Below, piece after piece: positions 8,558-17,673 of a stretch of 64,000 nucleotides of DNA. Both the position numbers and the translations under genes were made by a program. The DNA is taken from the NCBI GenBank assembly GCA_014656175.1, contig BNBX01000013.1, positions 99,370 through 163,369 of the forward strand, written 5' to 3'. Source of the DNA: Streptomyces werraensis (GTDB taxonomy: Bacteria > Actinomycetota > Actinomycetes > Streptomycetales > Streptomycetaceae). The notes below the pieces were generated by a model. The model worked only from the letters and a program-made list of their open reading frames with translations. It did no database searches and was not told where the DNA came from. Position 1 is the first letter of the stretch. Each line of letters opens with the position of its first letter.

Positions 8558-9859
8558 TCAGGCGGGGTCGGCGGCCCCGGTGGACGTGCTGCCTGCGAGG
8601 TCACGGGTGAACGCCTGCCAGCCGCCGGTGGGTTCCTGGCCGACGTCCAGGGTGCGCAGCCGGTCGAGCATCTGGGGCTTCTGCACGTCGAGCCAGTCGC
8701 AGAACTGCCGGAAGGAGACGATCCTCACGTCGCCGCCCTTCTCCTTCGCGCGCGCGATGTGTTTCAGGGCCTCCTCGACGGCGTCCATGTAGATGCCGCC
8801 GTTCCACTGCTCGAAGTGGTTGCCGACGAAGAAGGGTGCACGGTTTGTCTCGTATGCCCGCTGGAAGCCGGATATGTACGCCTGCGCCGACTGCCTCCGC
8901 CAGCCCGGGTAGTTGTGCGCCGGGGCGTTGGTGGAGTTGAGCGACTGGTTGGCGAGCATGTTGTAGTCCATCGAGAGGACCTCGAAAGACCGTCCGGGGA
9001 AAGGTATCTGCTGGAGCGGAAGGTCCCAGATGCCCTGCTTCTTCGAGGGCCAGACCTGGCGTCCGCCGGGCGAGGAGGCGTCGTAGCGCCAGCCCAGCTC
9101 ACGGGCGGTGGGCAGCAACTGGTCCTGCCCCAGCAGACAGGGGGTGCGGCCGCCGACCAGTTCCTTGTCGTAGTCGAACGGCAGGGGCTCCACGTCGGTC
9201 CACCCGGAGTTGGTGCGCCAGTTCTTCACGAACGACTTCGCCTGCTCGATCTCGCTGCGCCACTGCTTCGGCGTCCAGTTGCCGACGCTGCCGGAGCCGG
9301 CGCAGAAGTGCCCGTTGAAGTGGGTGCCGATCTCGTGGCCCTCGAGCCAGGCACGGCGCAGGTTCCGCAGCGTGTCCTTGATGTGCGCGTCGGTGAGGTA
9401 GCCGATGTCGGAGGCGCCGCGCGGGTTGTTCGGCGGGTCGTAGAGGCGCTTCTTCGACTCGGGGAGCAGATAGACCCCCGAGAGGAAGAACGTCATGGAC
9501 GCGCCGTGCTCCTCGGCGAGGTCGAGGAAGCGCGGGAAGAGCCCGTTGCCGACCTCGCCGGCCCCGTCCCAGGAGAACACCACGAACTGCGGGGGCGTCT
9601 GACCCGGCTCCAGCGGCACGGGCCGCTCGGGCTGGTGGGGCTGCTTGCCGGTGAAGGAGGTGGAGCCGTCGCCGATCGGCCGGACCGTCGCGGTCGGCCT
9701 CGGCCCCGGCGAGGCGGTGCCCTCGCCGGCGCCCGGGCGGGAACCGCCGGCGGGGGCCGATCCGTCGGAGCCCGTGTGGCCGCCGCAGCCGGCCAAGGAG
9801 ACGGCGGCAGCGGCCCCCGCGCCGAGCCCGAGCATTCCCCTGCGGGAGAGAGCGCGCAT
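8558..9859 (-). CDS. Secreted polysaccharide-deacetylase-like lipoprotein
   Basis: A 433-residue exported protein. The N-terminus has SRRGMLGLGAG (twin-arginine-like) and a lipobox SLAGC, so it is probably a lipoprotein. The mature part looks like a NodB-type deacetylase: FSWDGAG takes the place of the usual TFDDG, TFFLSG follows, and EIGTHFNGHF supplies the metal-binding histidines. The motif differs from canonical deacetylases by keeping only one Asp of the pair, so activity is uncertain. The start ATG 9859 is chosen over ATG 9877 because AAGGGGGA lies 6 nt before it. It sits upstream of resA with a 77-bp gap and may share its transcription. Confidence 0.72.
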   Translation of the reverse strand: MRALSRRGMLGLGAGAAAAVSLAGCGGHTGSDGSAPAGGSRPGAGEGTASPGPRPTATVRPIGDGSTSFTGKQPHQPERPVPLEPGQTPPQFVVFSWDGAGEVGNGLFPRFLDLAEEHGASMTFFLSGVYLLPESKKRLYDPPNNPRGASDIGYLTDAHIKDTLRNLRRAWLEGHEIGTHFNGHFCAGSGSVGNWTPKQWRSEIEQAKSFVKNWRTNSGWTDVEPLPFDYDKELVGGRTPCLLGQDQLLPTARELGWRYDASSPGGRQVWPSKKQGIWDLPLQQIPFPGRSFEVLSMDYNMLANQSLNSTNAPAHNYPGWRRQSAQAYISGFQRAYETNRAPFFVGNHFEQWNGGIYMDAVEEALKHIARAKEKGGDVRIVSFRQFCDWLDVQKPQMLDRLRTLDVGQEPTGGWQAFTRDLAGSTSTGAADPA

Positions 9860-9989
9860 GGCGTCCCCCTTCGTCATGTCCCTGAGTGGTCACCCATTCA
9901 GAGGACTTGACGAAGAGGGAGGTTCCCGTCGGATGCGGAGGTTTCGCAACGAAACCCCGTGAGGACGGCGCACCGCCCTCACACCGGTG

Positions 9990-10682
9990 TCACGCGCCGT
10001 AGGCCTTGCCGGCGCCCTTCGCCGGCTTGGCGCCCGCCCGCAGATGCGCGGGCACCAGGTCGAGGGCGGGCTCGCTGTAGCCCACGGAGACGATCTTGTC
10101 GCCGCGGTAGGTGAACGTGGTCAGCGAGGCCAGGGTGCACTGGCGGCGGCGCGGGTCGTGCCACAGCCGGCGCTTCTCCACGTAGGACCGCACGATCCAG
10201 ATCGGCAGCTGGTGGCTGACCAGCACCGCCTCGTGGCCGCGCGCCGCGTCCTTCGCCGACTCCAGCGCGCCCATCATGCGCACCACCTGGTCGACGTACG
10301 ACTCGCCCCAGGACGGCTTGAACGGGTTGACGACGTGCTTCCAGTTGGCCGGGCGGCGCAGCGCGCCGTCGCCGATGCCGAAGGTCTTGCCCTGGAAGAC
10401 GTTCTCCGCCTCGATCAGCCGCCGGTCGGTGGCGATGTCCAGGCCGTGCGCCTTGGCGATGGGCTCCGCCGTCTCCTGCGCCCGCTCCAGCGGGGAGGCG
10501 CCGACATGCACGATGTCGCGCGGAGCCAGGTGCTCGGCGACCCGGTCGGCCATGCGCCGGCCCAGCTCGGAGAGGTGGTAGCCGGGCAGGCGGCCGTAGA
10601 GGACGCCGTCCGGGTTCTCGACCTCGCCGTGCCGCATCAGATGGACGACGGTGACGTCCTCGGGCTTCTTCTCGGGGCTCAC
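9990..10682 (-). CDS. Histidine phosphatase (phosphoglycerate mutase-like)
   Basis: A 230-residue member of the histidine phosphatase superfamily. The phosphohistidine motif LMRHGEV (about residue 15) is followed by the second conserved Arg in ASPLERAQETAEPI and the second His in LVSHQLPIW. The substrate is unknown; these enzymes remove phosphate from small molecules or proteins. The GTG start at 10682 overlaps the hemL stop in GTGA, so it is translationally coupled to haem precursor synthesis. The C-terminus has a short Lys/Ala-rich extension. Confidence 0.85.
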   Translation of the reverse strand: MSPEKKPEDVTVVHLMRHGEVENPDGVLYGRLPGYHLSELGRRMADRVAEHLAPRDIVHVGASPLERAQETAEPIAKAHGLDIATDRRLIEAENVFQGKTFGIGDGALRRPANWKHVVNPFKPSWGESYVDQVVRMMGALESAKDAARGHEAVLVSHQLPIWIVRSYVEKRRLWHDPRRRQCTLASLTTFTYRGDKIVSVGYSEPALDLVPAHLRAGAKPAKGAGKAYGA

Positions 10683-11995
10683 GCGGTGGCCTCCGCCGCT
10701 GCTCGGGCCGCCGCCGGGAGGGCGTCGGCGATGCGCTGGACGGCCCGCTCGTCGTGGGCCGTGGACACGAACCAGGACTCGAAGGACGACGGCGGCAGGT
10801 AGACGCCGTTCGCCAGCAGCGAGTGGAAGAACGCGGTGAAGCGGAACGACTCCTGCTTCTTGGCGTCCTCGTAGTCGCGGACCGGGTTCTCCGTGAAGAA
10901 GACGGAGAACATGTTGGAGGCGTTCTGCAGCGTGTGCGCGACGCCCTCCTTGGTCAGCGCCTCGGTGACGAGGGACCGGATCTGCGCGGACACCGCGTCC
11001 ACCTTCTCGTACGCGGCGTCGTCGAGCAGCCGCAGCTGGGCGAGCCCGGCGGCCGTGGCGACCGGGTTGCCGGAGAGGGTGCCCGCCTGGTAGACGGGGC
11101 CGGCCGGGGCGAGGTGCGCCATGACGTCGGCGCGCCCGCCGAACGCGGCGGCCGGGAAGCCGCCGCCCATGACCTTGCCGAAGGTCATCAGGTCGGGCCG
11201 TACCCCGTCGACGCCGTACCAGCCGGCGCGGCTCGTACGGAAGCCGGTCATCACCTCGTCGGAGATGTACAGCGCGCCGTTCGCGGCGCACGCGTCCTTC
11301 AGGCCCTGGTTGAAGCCGGGAAGCGGCGGGACGACGCCCATGTTGCCCGGGGACGCCTCGGTGATCACACAGGCGATCTCGCCCGGGTGCGCGGCGAACG
11401 CCGCGTGCACGGCGTCCAGGTCGTTGTACGGCAGCACGATGGTGTCGCCGGCCTGCGCACCGGTGACGCCCGGGGTGTCGGGCAGCGCGAAGGTCGCCAC
11501 GCCGGAGCCGGCGGAGGCGAGCAGCGAGTCGACGTGCCCGTGGTAGCAGCCCGCGAACTTGACCACCTTGGTGCGCTGCGTGAAGCCGCGGGCGAGCCGG
11601 ATCGCCGACATGGTGGCCTCGGTGCCGCTGGACACCAGCCGCACCTGCTCCAGCGGCTCGATCCGGGCGACCATCTCCTCGGCGAGCGCGACCTCGCCCT
11701 CACCGGGCGTGCCGAAGGAGGTGCCGCGCGCGACGGCCTCCTGCACGGCGGCGATCACGTCGGGGTGCGCGTGCCCGAGGATCATCGGCCCCCAGGAGCA
11801 CACCAGGTCGACGTACTCGCGCCCGTCGGAGTCCGTCAGGTAGGGCCCGGAGCCGGAGACCATGAACCGGGGCGTGCCGCCGACGGCGCGGAAGGCACGC
11901 ACCGGTGAGTTCACGCCACCGGGAGTGACGGCCGCGGCACGATCGAACAGCGCCTGCGAGGCTGGGGCTTCGTACGAATATGGCAGTTCGCTCAT
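10679..11995 (-). CDS. hemL: Glutamate-1-semialdehyde 2,1-aminomutase HemL
   Basis: A 438-residue class III PLP enzyme that converts glutamate-1-semialdehyde to 5-aminolevulinate, the second step of the C5 haem pathway. The PLP lysine is in TFGKVMGGGFPAAAFGG (about residue 267), the Asp in ISDEVMTGFR, and the N-terminus has the family signature TPGGVNSPVRAF. The ATG start at 11995 has an AGGT just upstream. The partner enzyme HemA is 46 kb away in this window. Downstream it is coupled to a histidine phosphatase. Confidence 0.96.
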   Translation of the reverse strand: MSELPYSYEAPASQALFDRAAAVTPGGVNSPVRAFRAVGGTPRFMVSGSGPYLTDSDGREYVDLVCSWGPMILGHAHPDVIAAVQEAVARGTSFGTPGEGEVALAEEMVARIEPLEQVRLVSSGTEATMSAIRLARGFTQRTKVVKFAGCYHGHVDSLLASAGSGVATFALPDTPGVTGAQAGDTIVLPYNDLDAVHAAFAAHPGEIACVITEASPGNMGVVPPLPGFNQGLKDACAANGALYISDEVMTGFRTSRAGWYGVDGVRPDLMTFGKVMGGGFPAAAFGGRADVMAHLAPAGPVYQAGTLSGNPVATAAGLAQLRLLDDAAYEKVDAVSAQIRSLVTEALTKEGVAHTLQNASNMFSVFFTENPVRDYEDAKKQESFRFTAFFHSLLANGVYLPPSSFESWFVSTAHDERAVQRIADALPAAARAAAEATA

Positions 11996-12499
11996 GACCT
12001 GCGACTTCTCCGACCTTTTCCGACGTCCCGGGTATCTCGCCGGGCTGCGGCTGCTGTGACTCGTTTCAGGGTAGGCCAGGGGTCCGCCGCGGCGTCCGCG
12101 CCCCGACGACCTGCCGATCCGGGCCCCGGACCGGCCGTGATCTGCGAAACTGACCCCTGGTGCGCACAGCTCGCACGGCAGGGGCGGCCGGGGCCCGCGA
12201 AGATGTCGCGGACGGATGTTTCACCGCACGTTTCGGCGGGCGGCCGTGGGGGAGGTCACTGTCACGATGATCGGGTTGCGCGGCGGGGGCCACGCGTCCT
12301 AGAAAAGCAGTCGGGTGGAGATATGCATCGCGGTGGCGGACTGGGCGAGGGGACCGACGACCTGGGTCCTCGACGTGCCCGGCGGGGAAGGCACCGACGC
12401 GAAGCGGAGGAATCGGATCAGACGCGTCGTGCACACGGCGAGCCGGAGCGGATCGGCCCTCTGAACGGGGCGGGGAGCAGGAATGGTGGTCGGGTGGGG
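11996..12499. other. Non-coding spacer upstream of hemL and of the 12500 gene
   Basis: About 500 bp between divergent genes. An in-frame reading can be extended left to an ATG at 12323 with GGTGGAG before it, but third-position GC there is only about two thirds, against more than 90 per cent after 12500. I therefore treat 12323-12499 as leader rather than protein. No tRNA, terminator or convincing operator was seen. Confidence 0.5.
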
Positions 12500-12931
12500 G
12501 TGACGTACAAGTACTTCGGTGCGCCGGACGGCGCCACCGCCGCCCGCGTCCCGATCTCCATGCGTCCCGAAGAGCTCGGCGGGGACGAGCTGGGCATGGG
12601 CGGCATGTTCACCAAGATCAAGCCGGAGACCATGGCCGCGATGGTGCTCACGGGCATCGAGGGCGTCCCCCTGCACAAGGTGCCGCCGCTCGAGCTGGTC
12701 GTCCTGCACCCGGACTACGCGGTCGTGAAGCTGCCCATGACGGTGGTGGACCCCCTGCGGGACATAGGCGAGGAAGCGGTCGGCGCCGCCGCCTTCATCT
12801 GGTCGACGGTCCCGGACCGCGGCGGCCCGCGCGACGCGTTCAACGTCTACCAGCTGCTGCACGAGTGGCAGGACTTCAGCCACCGGCTGCATGAGGCGGG
12901 GCATCAGCCGTACTGCCTGGTGTGGCCGTGA
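12500..12931 (+). CDS. Conserved hypothetical protein
   Basis: A 143-residue soluble protein that I do not recognise. It has no signal peptide or membrane segment. A central block (TKIKPETMAAMVLTGIEG, then VVDPLRDIGEEAVGAAAF) is rich in small hydrophobics and looks like a folded alpha/beta domain; the end is enriched in aromatic and His residues (YQLLHEWQDFSHRLHEAGHQ). The GTG start at 12500 is chosen because codon bias becomes Streptomyces-like exactly there; GTG 12494 or a 202-residue form from ATG 12323 are alternatives. A clear terminator follows, so it is probably a single-gene unit divergent from hemL. Confidence 0.7.
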   Translation: MTYKYFGAPDGATAARVPISMRPEELGGDELGMGGMFTKIKPETMAAMVLTGIEGVPLHKVPPLELVVLHPDYAVVKLPMTVVDPLRDIGEEAVGAAAFIWSTVPDRGGPRDAFNVYQLLHEWQDFSHRLHEAGHQPYCLVWP

Positions 12932-12950
12932 CCTTGACGGATCGGTGAGG

Positions 12951-12977
12951 AGGGGCGGGTTCTCGGAACCCGCCCCT
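12951..12977. terminator. Hairpin terminator
   Basis: An 11-bp perfect stem (12951-12961 with 12967-12977), 5-nt loop, followed by TTT. It lies between the convergent hypothetical gene and the APH-like gene, and could stop transcription on both strands. Confidence 0.85.
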
Positions 12978-12986
12978 TTCCCGTGT

Positions 12987-13949
12987 TCAGCCGTACCGTG
13001 TGAACAGCGCGTCCAGGTAGTTCTCCAGGCGGCTGGTGAGGAGCTGCGGGGTCAGGTCCGTGCGGCCGAGGTCCCGCCAGGGGACCGCGACCTTTTCCGC
13101 GTCGCCGTAGCCCAGGGTGTCCAGGAGGCGCCAGTAGAGGTGGGCGGGGGCGTCCAGGGCGAGGGTGCCGCCGGCGGCGGTGTAGCGGTCGGCGAAGTCC
13201 ATCCCGGCAGGGGCGCCGTGCAGCAGGGCGAGGGCGGTCGAGCAGTGCGCCACGTCCAGGTCGGCCGGGCCCCAGGAGGTCTCCACCCAGTCGACGACAC
13301 CGCTGACCCGCGGGGCGTCGTCGGGGCCGGTGAGGAGGACGTTGCCGGGGTGGAAGTCCCGGTGCAGGAAGCAGCCCTCGAACGGCGGGGGTTCGCGGCG
13401 GATGACGTCGGCGGCCCGGTGCCACAGCTCGGCGCGGCGGGTGGCCGCGGGCGGTGTCACCCGGTCCGGGGAGGCCCATGCCTGGTAGGTGCGGGGGCGC
13501 CGGTGCGCGGGCACGGGCAGGCGGTGGATGCGGACGAGGAGGCGGGCCAGCACGTCGGCCCGGACCTCCGCGCCCTCGTCGTGCACGCGGACGGCTCCCG
13601 GGAGCCGGGTCATCAGCAAGGAGGGGTGGTCGCAGTGCCGGGCGGCCGGGTCCACCGCGACGAGTGTGGCCGCCGGGACCTCCGTAGGGGCGAGCAGGCG
13701 CAGGACGTCCGCCTCGCGGGTCAGCAGGCCCTCGGCGTGCCGCACGAAGAACGGCTCGACGAAGGAGCGCAGCACGAGGGAGCGGGGGCCGTCCGGGCCG
13801 GTGACGTCCAGGCGGCGCATCTGCGAGGTCCAGCCGCCGCGCAGCCGGTCCACCCGCTCGATGCGCTCCCCGGCGGACAGGGTCTTCTCCACCCAGACGC
13901 GGGTGGAGGCCCAGGAGTGATCGGTCGTGTCCTCGGTCGTGGCCCCCAT
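12987..13949 (-). CDS. Aminoglycoside phosphotransferase-family kinase
   Basis: A 320-residue APH/choline-kinase-fold protein. The catalytic loop reads FLHRDFHPGNVLL (about residue 200) and the metal-binding Asp is in VSGVVDWVETSWGP. The N-lobe has a Gly-rich RLRGGWTSQM and the lysine-equivalent region LVLRSF, where an Arg stands in place of the usual Lys. The family phosphorylates sugars, antibiotics or metabolites; nothing here shows resistance. ATG start at 13949. It stands alone between a terminator and the SARP-like regulator. Confidence 0.85.
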   Translation of the reverse strand: MGATTEDTTDHSWASTRVWVEKTLSAGERIERVDRLRGGWTSQMRRLDVTGPDGPRSLVLRSFVEPFFVRHAEGLLTREADVLRLLAPTEVPAATLVAVDPAARHCDHPSLLMTRLPGAVRVHDEGAEVRADVLARLLVRIHRLPVPAHRRPRTYQAWASPDRVTPPAATRRAELWHRAADVIRREPPPFEGCFLHRDFHPGNVLLTGPDDAPRVSGVVDWVETSWGPADLDVAHCSTALALLHGAPAGMDFADRYTAAGGTLALDAPAHLYWRLLDTLGYGDAEKVAVPWRDLGRTDLTPQLLTSRLENYLDALFTRYG

Positions 13950-14083
13950 GCGGGCAGCATACGTACGCGGGGTGACGACCGGTCGAGGAATCGGATCAGG
14001 TGCTCGTTCGGCTTTTCCGGCTCGCAGAGCGGGAGCGCGGCCCGCCTCTCACCGGGTGTCGGCGCACGCTGCCGGCGGCGGGA

Positions 14084-16024
14084 TCACCGCAGGTCCGCGC
14101 ACTCCTGCGCCTCCTCCAGGTACGTCGCCACCGGACCCAGGGTCAGCAGGCCGGAGGCGGCTCCCGCGTGTTCGGCGCGCGCGTCGCGGAGGGCTGCCAC
14201 GGCGCGGGCCGCGGTGTCCCGGTCGCCCAGACGGACGGCGGCGCGGGCGGTCAGGCACCACAGCGCCTCCTGCATGTGGTCGGGCGGTGGCGCGGGGGCC
14301 GCGTTGAGTGCGGTGCGGGCCTGGGCCTCGCGGCCCTGGTCGAGCAGGAGGAGGGGTTCCGTCCAGGGGCGGTACGGGCCCAAGTCCAGGCGGGGGTCGG
14401 CGGGCGCGGGCCGGCCGTGCAGCAGGCGCAGGCCCAGCAGCGCGAGCGGGAGCAGGCCGCGGTGCAGGCCCGGCATGCCCGCCGTGCGGAGGGCCTCGTC
14501 GGCGGCGCGGTAGTGCGCGGCGACCGTGGCGGGGGACGGTCCGCCGGGCTCGGTGCTGCGGGTCGCCGCGGCCCGGGCCCGGAACCACGCCGTGAGGAGG
14601 GGGACGAGGGGCGCCTCGGTGGCGGCGGCGAGCCGTTCGGCGGCCCGCGCGTGCGCGGACGCGGCGTCCAGGTCGCCGAGGGCGGAGGCGGACTGGAGGC
14701 GTACGAGCCGGCCGAGCACGGCGAAGGCGGGCAGGTCGTGCGCGGTGGCCAGGTCGAGGATCTCGGCGCCGGTGCGGTCACGTACCGCCGCGAGCCCGGG
14801 GTGCGTGAAGGACTGCAGGTACACCCCGTTGAGGGCGAACGCCAGCAGGGCGGGATCGCCCAGGTCCAGGGCCAGCGCCTCGGCCCGCCGGGCCGCGTCC
14901 CGGGCACGGTCGCGCTCCGGCGGGGTCAGGCCGGCGCTGCGGCTCTCGACCGCGACCGTCGCCAGCAGGCGGACGGCCAGGTCGGCGGGGGCGTGGGGCC
15001 CGAGCGCGGTGAGGGTGCGGACGGCGGCCTCGACGACCGCCCGGGACTGCGCGGGGTCGTCGGCCCGGCTCCACAGGGCGGGCACGTCGTACGCGCCGAT
15101 GATCCGGGCGGTGAGGGCGAGGTCACCGGTGCGTTCCGCCGCCGTGATCGCGGCGAGGCGGTCGCTGCGGGAGCGGATCAGCGCGTCGCCGCCCGCCAGG
15201 GCGAGGGTGCGGGCCAGGTCCACGGTGGTGCGCGGGCCGAGCGGGACGCCGGGGCCGGTCCAGGTGGCGGCCGGGGCGGCGGACGGGGCCGCACCGTTGA
15301 GGATGTCCGTCTCCAGGCGCAGCAGGTCGGCGCCCGGGTCGAGTCCGAGCTGGTCGGCCAGGGTGACGCGGGCGCGGCGGAGGGTGTCCAGCGCCTCGGC
15401 ACGGCGGCCCGCGTGGTGCAGGGCGCGGGCGAGGAGCGTCCAGGCGGGCTCACGCCACGGGTGCACGGCGACGTGGTCGCGCAGGTCGGTGACCAGGCCG
15501 GCGCCCTCGCCCCGGTCGAGGAGGAGGCGGGCGCGCAGCTCGACGGCCTCCGCCCGCAGCTCCTCCAGCCGGACCCGCTCGCGTTCCGCCCATGCGGAGC
15601 CGGTCACGTCGGCGTAGGCGGGACCGCGCCAGGCCGCGAGCGCCTCACCGAGCGCGGCCACCTCGCCGGGGGTGCGGCGGGCGCGGGCCAGGGCGTCCTG
15701 GAAGCGGTGCACGTCGACGTCCTCGCGCGGCAGGCGCAGGGCGTAGCCGGGGCCCTCGGTGACCAGGACGCGGGGCGGGGTGCGGGGCGGCCGGTCCGGT
15801 TCGAGGGCGCGGCGCAGCGCGGCGACGAACGTGCGCAGGGCGCCGACGGCACGGGCCGGCGGCTGTTCGGCCCACAGGTCGTCGACGAGCGTCTCGGTGG
15901 TGACCATCCGCCCCTCGGCGGCGACGAGACGCCCGAGGACCTCACGGTGCCGGGGTCCGCCGAGGGGGACGGGGCCGCCGTCGTCCCGGAAGGCCCGGAC
16001 GGCGCCGAGGACGTCGATGCGCAT
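14084..16024 (-). CDS. AfsR/SARP-like regulator with BTAD domain
   Basis: A 646-residue transcription regulator. The N-terminus is an OmpR-type winged helix (residues 1-95, with LGGPRHREVLGRLV and LVDDLWAEQPPARAVGALRTFV), followed by a bacterial transcriptional activation domain (about 100-245, VDVHRFQDALARAR to LDPGADLLRLE). The rest is an alpha-helical repeat region, TPR-like, without a Walker A motif, so it lacks the NB-ARC ATPase of full AfsR proteins. Start ATG 16024 is preferred over ATG 16033 because AGGA lies 8 nt before it. It is divergent from the hydrolase at 16177, its most obvious candidate target. No secondary-metabolite cluster is present. Confidence 0.85.
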   Translation of the reverse strand: MRIDVLGAVRAFRDDGGPVPLGGPRHREVLGRLVAAEGRMVTTETLVDDLWAEQPPARAVGALRTFVAALRRALEPDRPPRTPPRVLVTEGPGYALRLPREDVDVHRFQDALARARRTPGEVAALGEALAAWRGPAYADVTGSAWAERERVRLEELRAEAVELRARLLLDRGEGAGLVTDLRDHVAVHPWREPAWTLLARALHHAGRRAEALDTLRRARVTLADQLGLDPGADLLRLETDILNGAAPSAAPAATWTGPGVPLGPRTTVDLARTLALAGGDALIRSRSDRLAAITAAERTGDLALTARIIGAYDVPALWSRADDPAQSRAVVEAAVRTLTALGPHAPADLAVRLLATVAVESRSAGLTPPERDRARDAARRAEALALDLGDPALLAFALNGVYLQSFTHPGLAAVRDRTGAEILDLATAHDLPAFAVLGRLVRLQSASALGDLDAASAHARAAERLAAATEAPLVPLLTAWFRARAAATRSTEPGGPSPATVAAHYRAADEALRTAGMPGLHRGLLPLALLGLRLLHGRPAPADPRLDLGPYRPWTEPLLLLDQGREAQARTALNAAPAPPPDHMQEALWCLTARAAVRLGDRDTAARAVAALRDARAEHAGAASGLLTLGPVATYLEEAQECADLR

Positions 16025-16176
16025 GGTGTCCATCCTGGGGGTGGCCGGGGGCGAAGGAGTGCGCGCCCTCACTCCGGCGTGCCGAGCCCTCGCTCCGCCG
16101 TACTGATCCGCTGCTCATCGCCGTGTCCCACGCTGCTCCGGTACCCACCCCCTGAAGAAACGGACGCACCACCCCT

Positions 16177-17055
16177 ATGACACCCACCATTCCCGGCTTC
16201 GAGCACCTCCGGCTGCCCGGCGTGGACGGCGTCGAGCTGGCGGCAGCCGTCGGCGGGCACGGCAGCCCCGTCGTGCTGCTGCACGGGTTCCCGCAGACCC
16301 ACCTCATGTGGCGGCACGTCGCCGAGCGGCTCGCCGACCGGCACACCGTGATCTGCCCCGACCTGCGCGGCTACGGCGCCAGCGACAAGCCGGCCGCCGA
16401 CAGCCCCGGCGTCTACGCCAAGCGCACCATGGCGGCCGACGTCGTGGCGCTGGCCGCCGCGCTGGGTCACGACCGCTTCGCCCTCGTCGGGCACGACCGG
16501 GGGGCCCTCGTCGCCTTCCGGGCCGGGCTCGACCACCCGGAGACCGTCACCCATCTCGGCATCCTCGACGTCGTGCCGACGCTCGACATGTGGGACGTCC
16601 TGCACGGCGTCTCCGCGGCGGTCGCCTTCCACCTGTATCTGATGGCGCAGCCGCCCGGGCTTCCGGAGACGATGATCGCGGGGAGCGCGGACGCCTTCTT
16701 CGGGTCGTTCCTCGACGCCTGGGCAGGCGGGCCGGAGGCGCTGCCGCCGGACGTGCGGGCCGCGTATCTGCGGGCGAGCCGCGCGGCGGTGCCGTCGATC
16801 GTCGCCGACTACCGGGCCTCGGCGACCGTCGACATCGAGCACGACCGGGCCGACCGGGACGCGGGTACCCGGCTCACCGTGCCGGTGACGGTCCTCCAGC
16901 AGGACTGGGGCGCCCGGCTGGGCTACGACGCATCGGCGGTGTGGCGGGCCTGGGCGCCGGACCTGGACCACCGGCTGACCGGGGCCGGGCACTTCATGGC
17001 CGAGGAGGCGCCCGAGGAGGTGACGGCGGCGATCCGGGAACTGTTGACCCGGTGA
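16177..17055 (+). CDS. Alpha/beta hydrolase, haloacetate dehalogenase-like
   Basis: A 292-residue alpha/beta-hydrolase. The nucleophile elbow is VGHDRGALVA, so the nucleophile is Asp (about residue 108), as in haloacetate dehalogenases and epoxide hydrolases, not Ser. The oxyanion region LLHGFPQTHLMW and an Arg/Asp pair in CPDLRGYGASDKP match dehalogenases, and the final His is in GAGHFMAEEAPE. It is divergent from the SARP-like regulator with 152 bp between starts, suggesting regulation by it. The substrate cannot be read from sequence; epoxide hydrolase activity is the alternative. Confidence 0.82.
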   Translation: MTPTIPGFEHLRLPGVDGVELAAAVGGHGSPVVLLHGFPQTHLMWRHVAERLADRHTVICPDLRGYGASDKPAADSPGVYAKRTMAADVVALAAALGHDRFALVGHDRGALVAFRAGLDHPETVTHLGILDVVPTLDMWDVLHGVSAAVAFHLYLMAQPPGLPETMIAGSADAFFGSFLDAWAGGPEALPPDVRAAYLRASRAAVPSIVADYRASATVDIEHDRADRDAGTRLTVPVTVLQQDWGARLGYDASAVWRAWAPDLDHRLTGAGHFMAEEAPEEVTAAIRELLTR

Positions 17056-17087
17056 CGAGCCCGACGACAGAATCACCCCTGGCGGGA

Positions 17088-17104
17088 ATACCCCTAGGGG
17101 GTAT
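17088..17104. promoter_or_regulatory. Candidate CsoR-family operator
   Basis: Perfect 7-bp arms ATACCCC and GGGGTAT are separated by TAG, 64 bp upstream of the DUF4396 start. This is close to the operators known for CsoR copper sensors (TACCC...GGGTA type). No csoR gene is in the window, so a distant regulator would be needed. The site is followed by TATATC, which may be part of the promoter. Confidence 0.6.
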
Positions 17105-17167
17105 ATCGTTCGAGGTGTGCGCGAGGACGGCACCGTCCCCGTGACGCTGCGAAGGGGGATGAGGTCC

Positions 17168-17641
17168 ATGGACCACGCCATGCACCACCACACCGGTGCC
17201 GCGCCCGGCGCGACCTGGTCGACGGCGGTACGGGCGACGCTGCACTGCCTGCTCGGCTGCGCCGTCGGCGAGATCCTCGGCATGGCCGTCGGCACGGCCC
17301 TGCTGTGGGGCAACGTCCCGACGATGGCCCTGGCCATCGGCCTGGCCTTCGTCTTCGGCTACTCCTTCACCCTCTTCGCCGTGGTGCGCGCCGGGGTGTC
17401 GCCGAAGGCCGCCGTGAAGATCGCGCTGGCCGCCGACACCGTCTCCATCGCGGTGATGGAGCTGGTCGACAACGCCATCATCGCGCTCACCCCGGGGGCG
17501 ATGGACGCCCAGTTGTCCGAGGGCCTGTTCTGGTACGCGCTGCTCGGCGGCTTCGCCGTCGCGTTCCTGGTCACCACCCCGGTCAACAAGTGGATGATCG
17601 GCCGGGGCAAGGGCCACGCGGTGGTCCACGCCCACCACTGA
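17168..17641 (+). CDS. DUF4396 membrane protein, His-rich ends
   Basis: A 157-residue membrane protein that resembles the DUF4396 family. It has four hydrophobic segments (about residues 22-42, 47-68, 80-103 and 118-140). The N-terminus begins MDHAMHHHTG and the C-terminus ends VVHAHH, giving histidine clusters at both ends, and TLHCLLGCAVGE places two cysteines and a His in the first helix. Together with the CsoR-type operator upstream this suggests a role with copper or another soft metal (inference). Start ATG 17168 is chosen over ATG 17159 because GAAGGGGG touches the latter but lies 9 nt before the former. The family has no established function. Confidence 0.78.
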   Translation: MDHAMHHHTGAAPGATWSTAVRATLHCLLGCAVGEILGMAVGTALLWGNVPTMALAIGLAFVFGYSFTLFAVVRAGVSPKAAVKIALAADTVSIAVMELVDNAIIALTPGAMDAQLSEGLFWYALLGGFAVAFLVTTPVNKWMIGRGKGHAVVHAHH

Positions 17642-17673
17642 CCCCGCCCCGGCCCACCGGCCGGCACCGCCGG

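Noticed and set aside
12323..12499. N-terminal extension of the 12500 gene from ATG 12323
   Set aside because: It is in frame and has a fair ribosome site, but third-position GC is far below the rest of the gene and the residues are Arg/Gly-rich and disordered.
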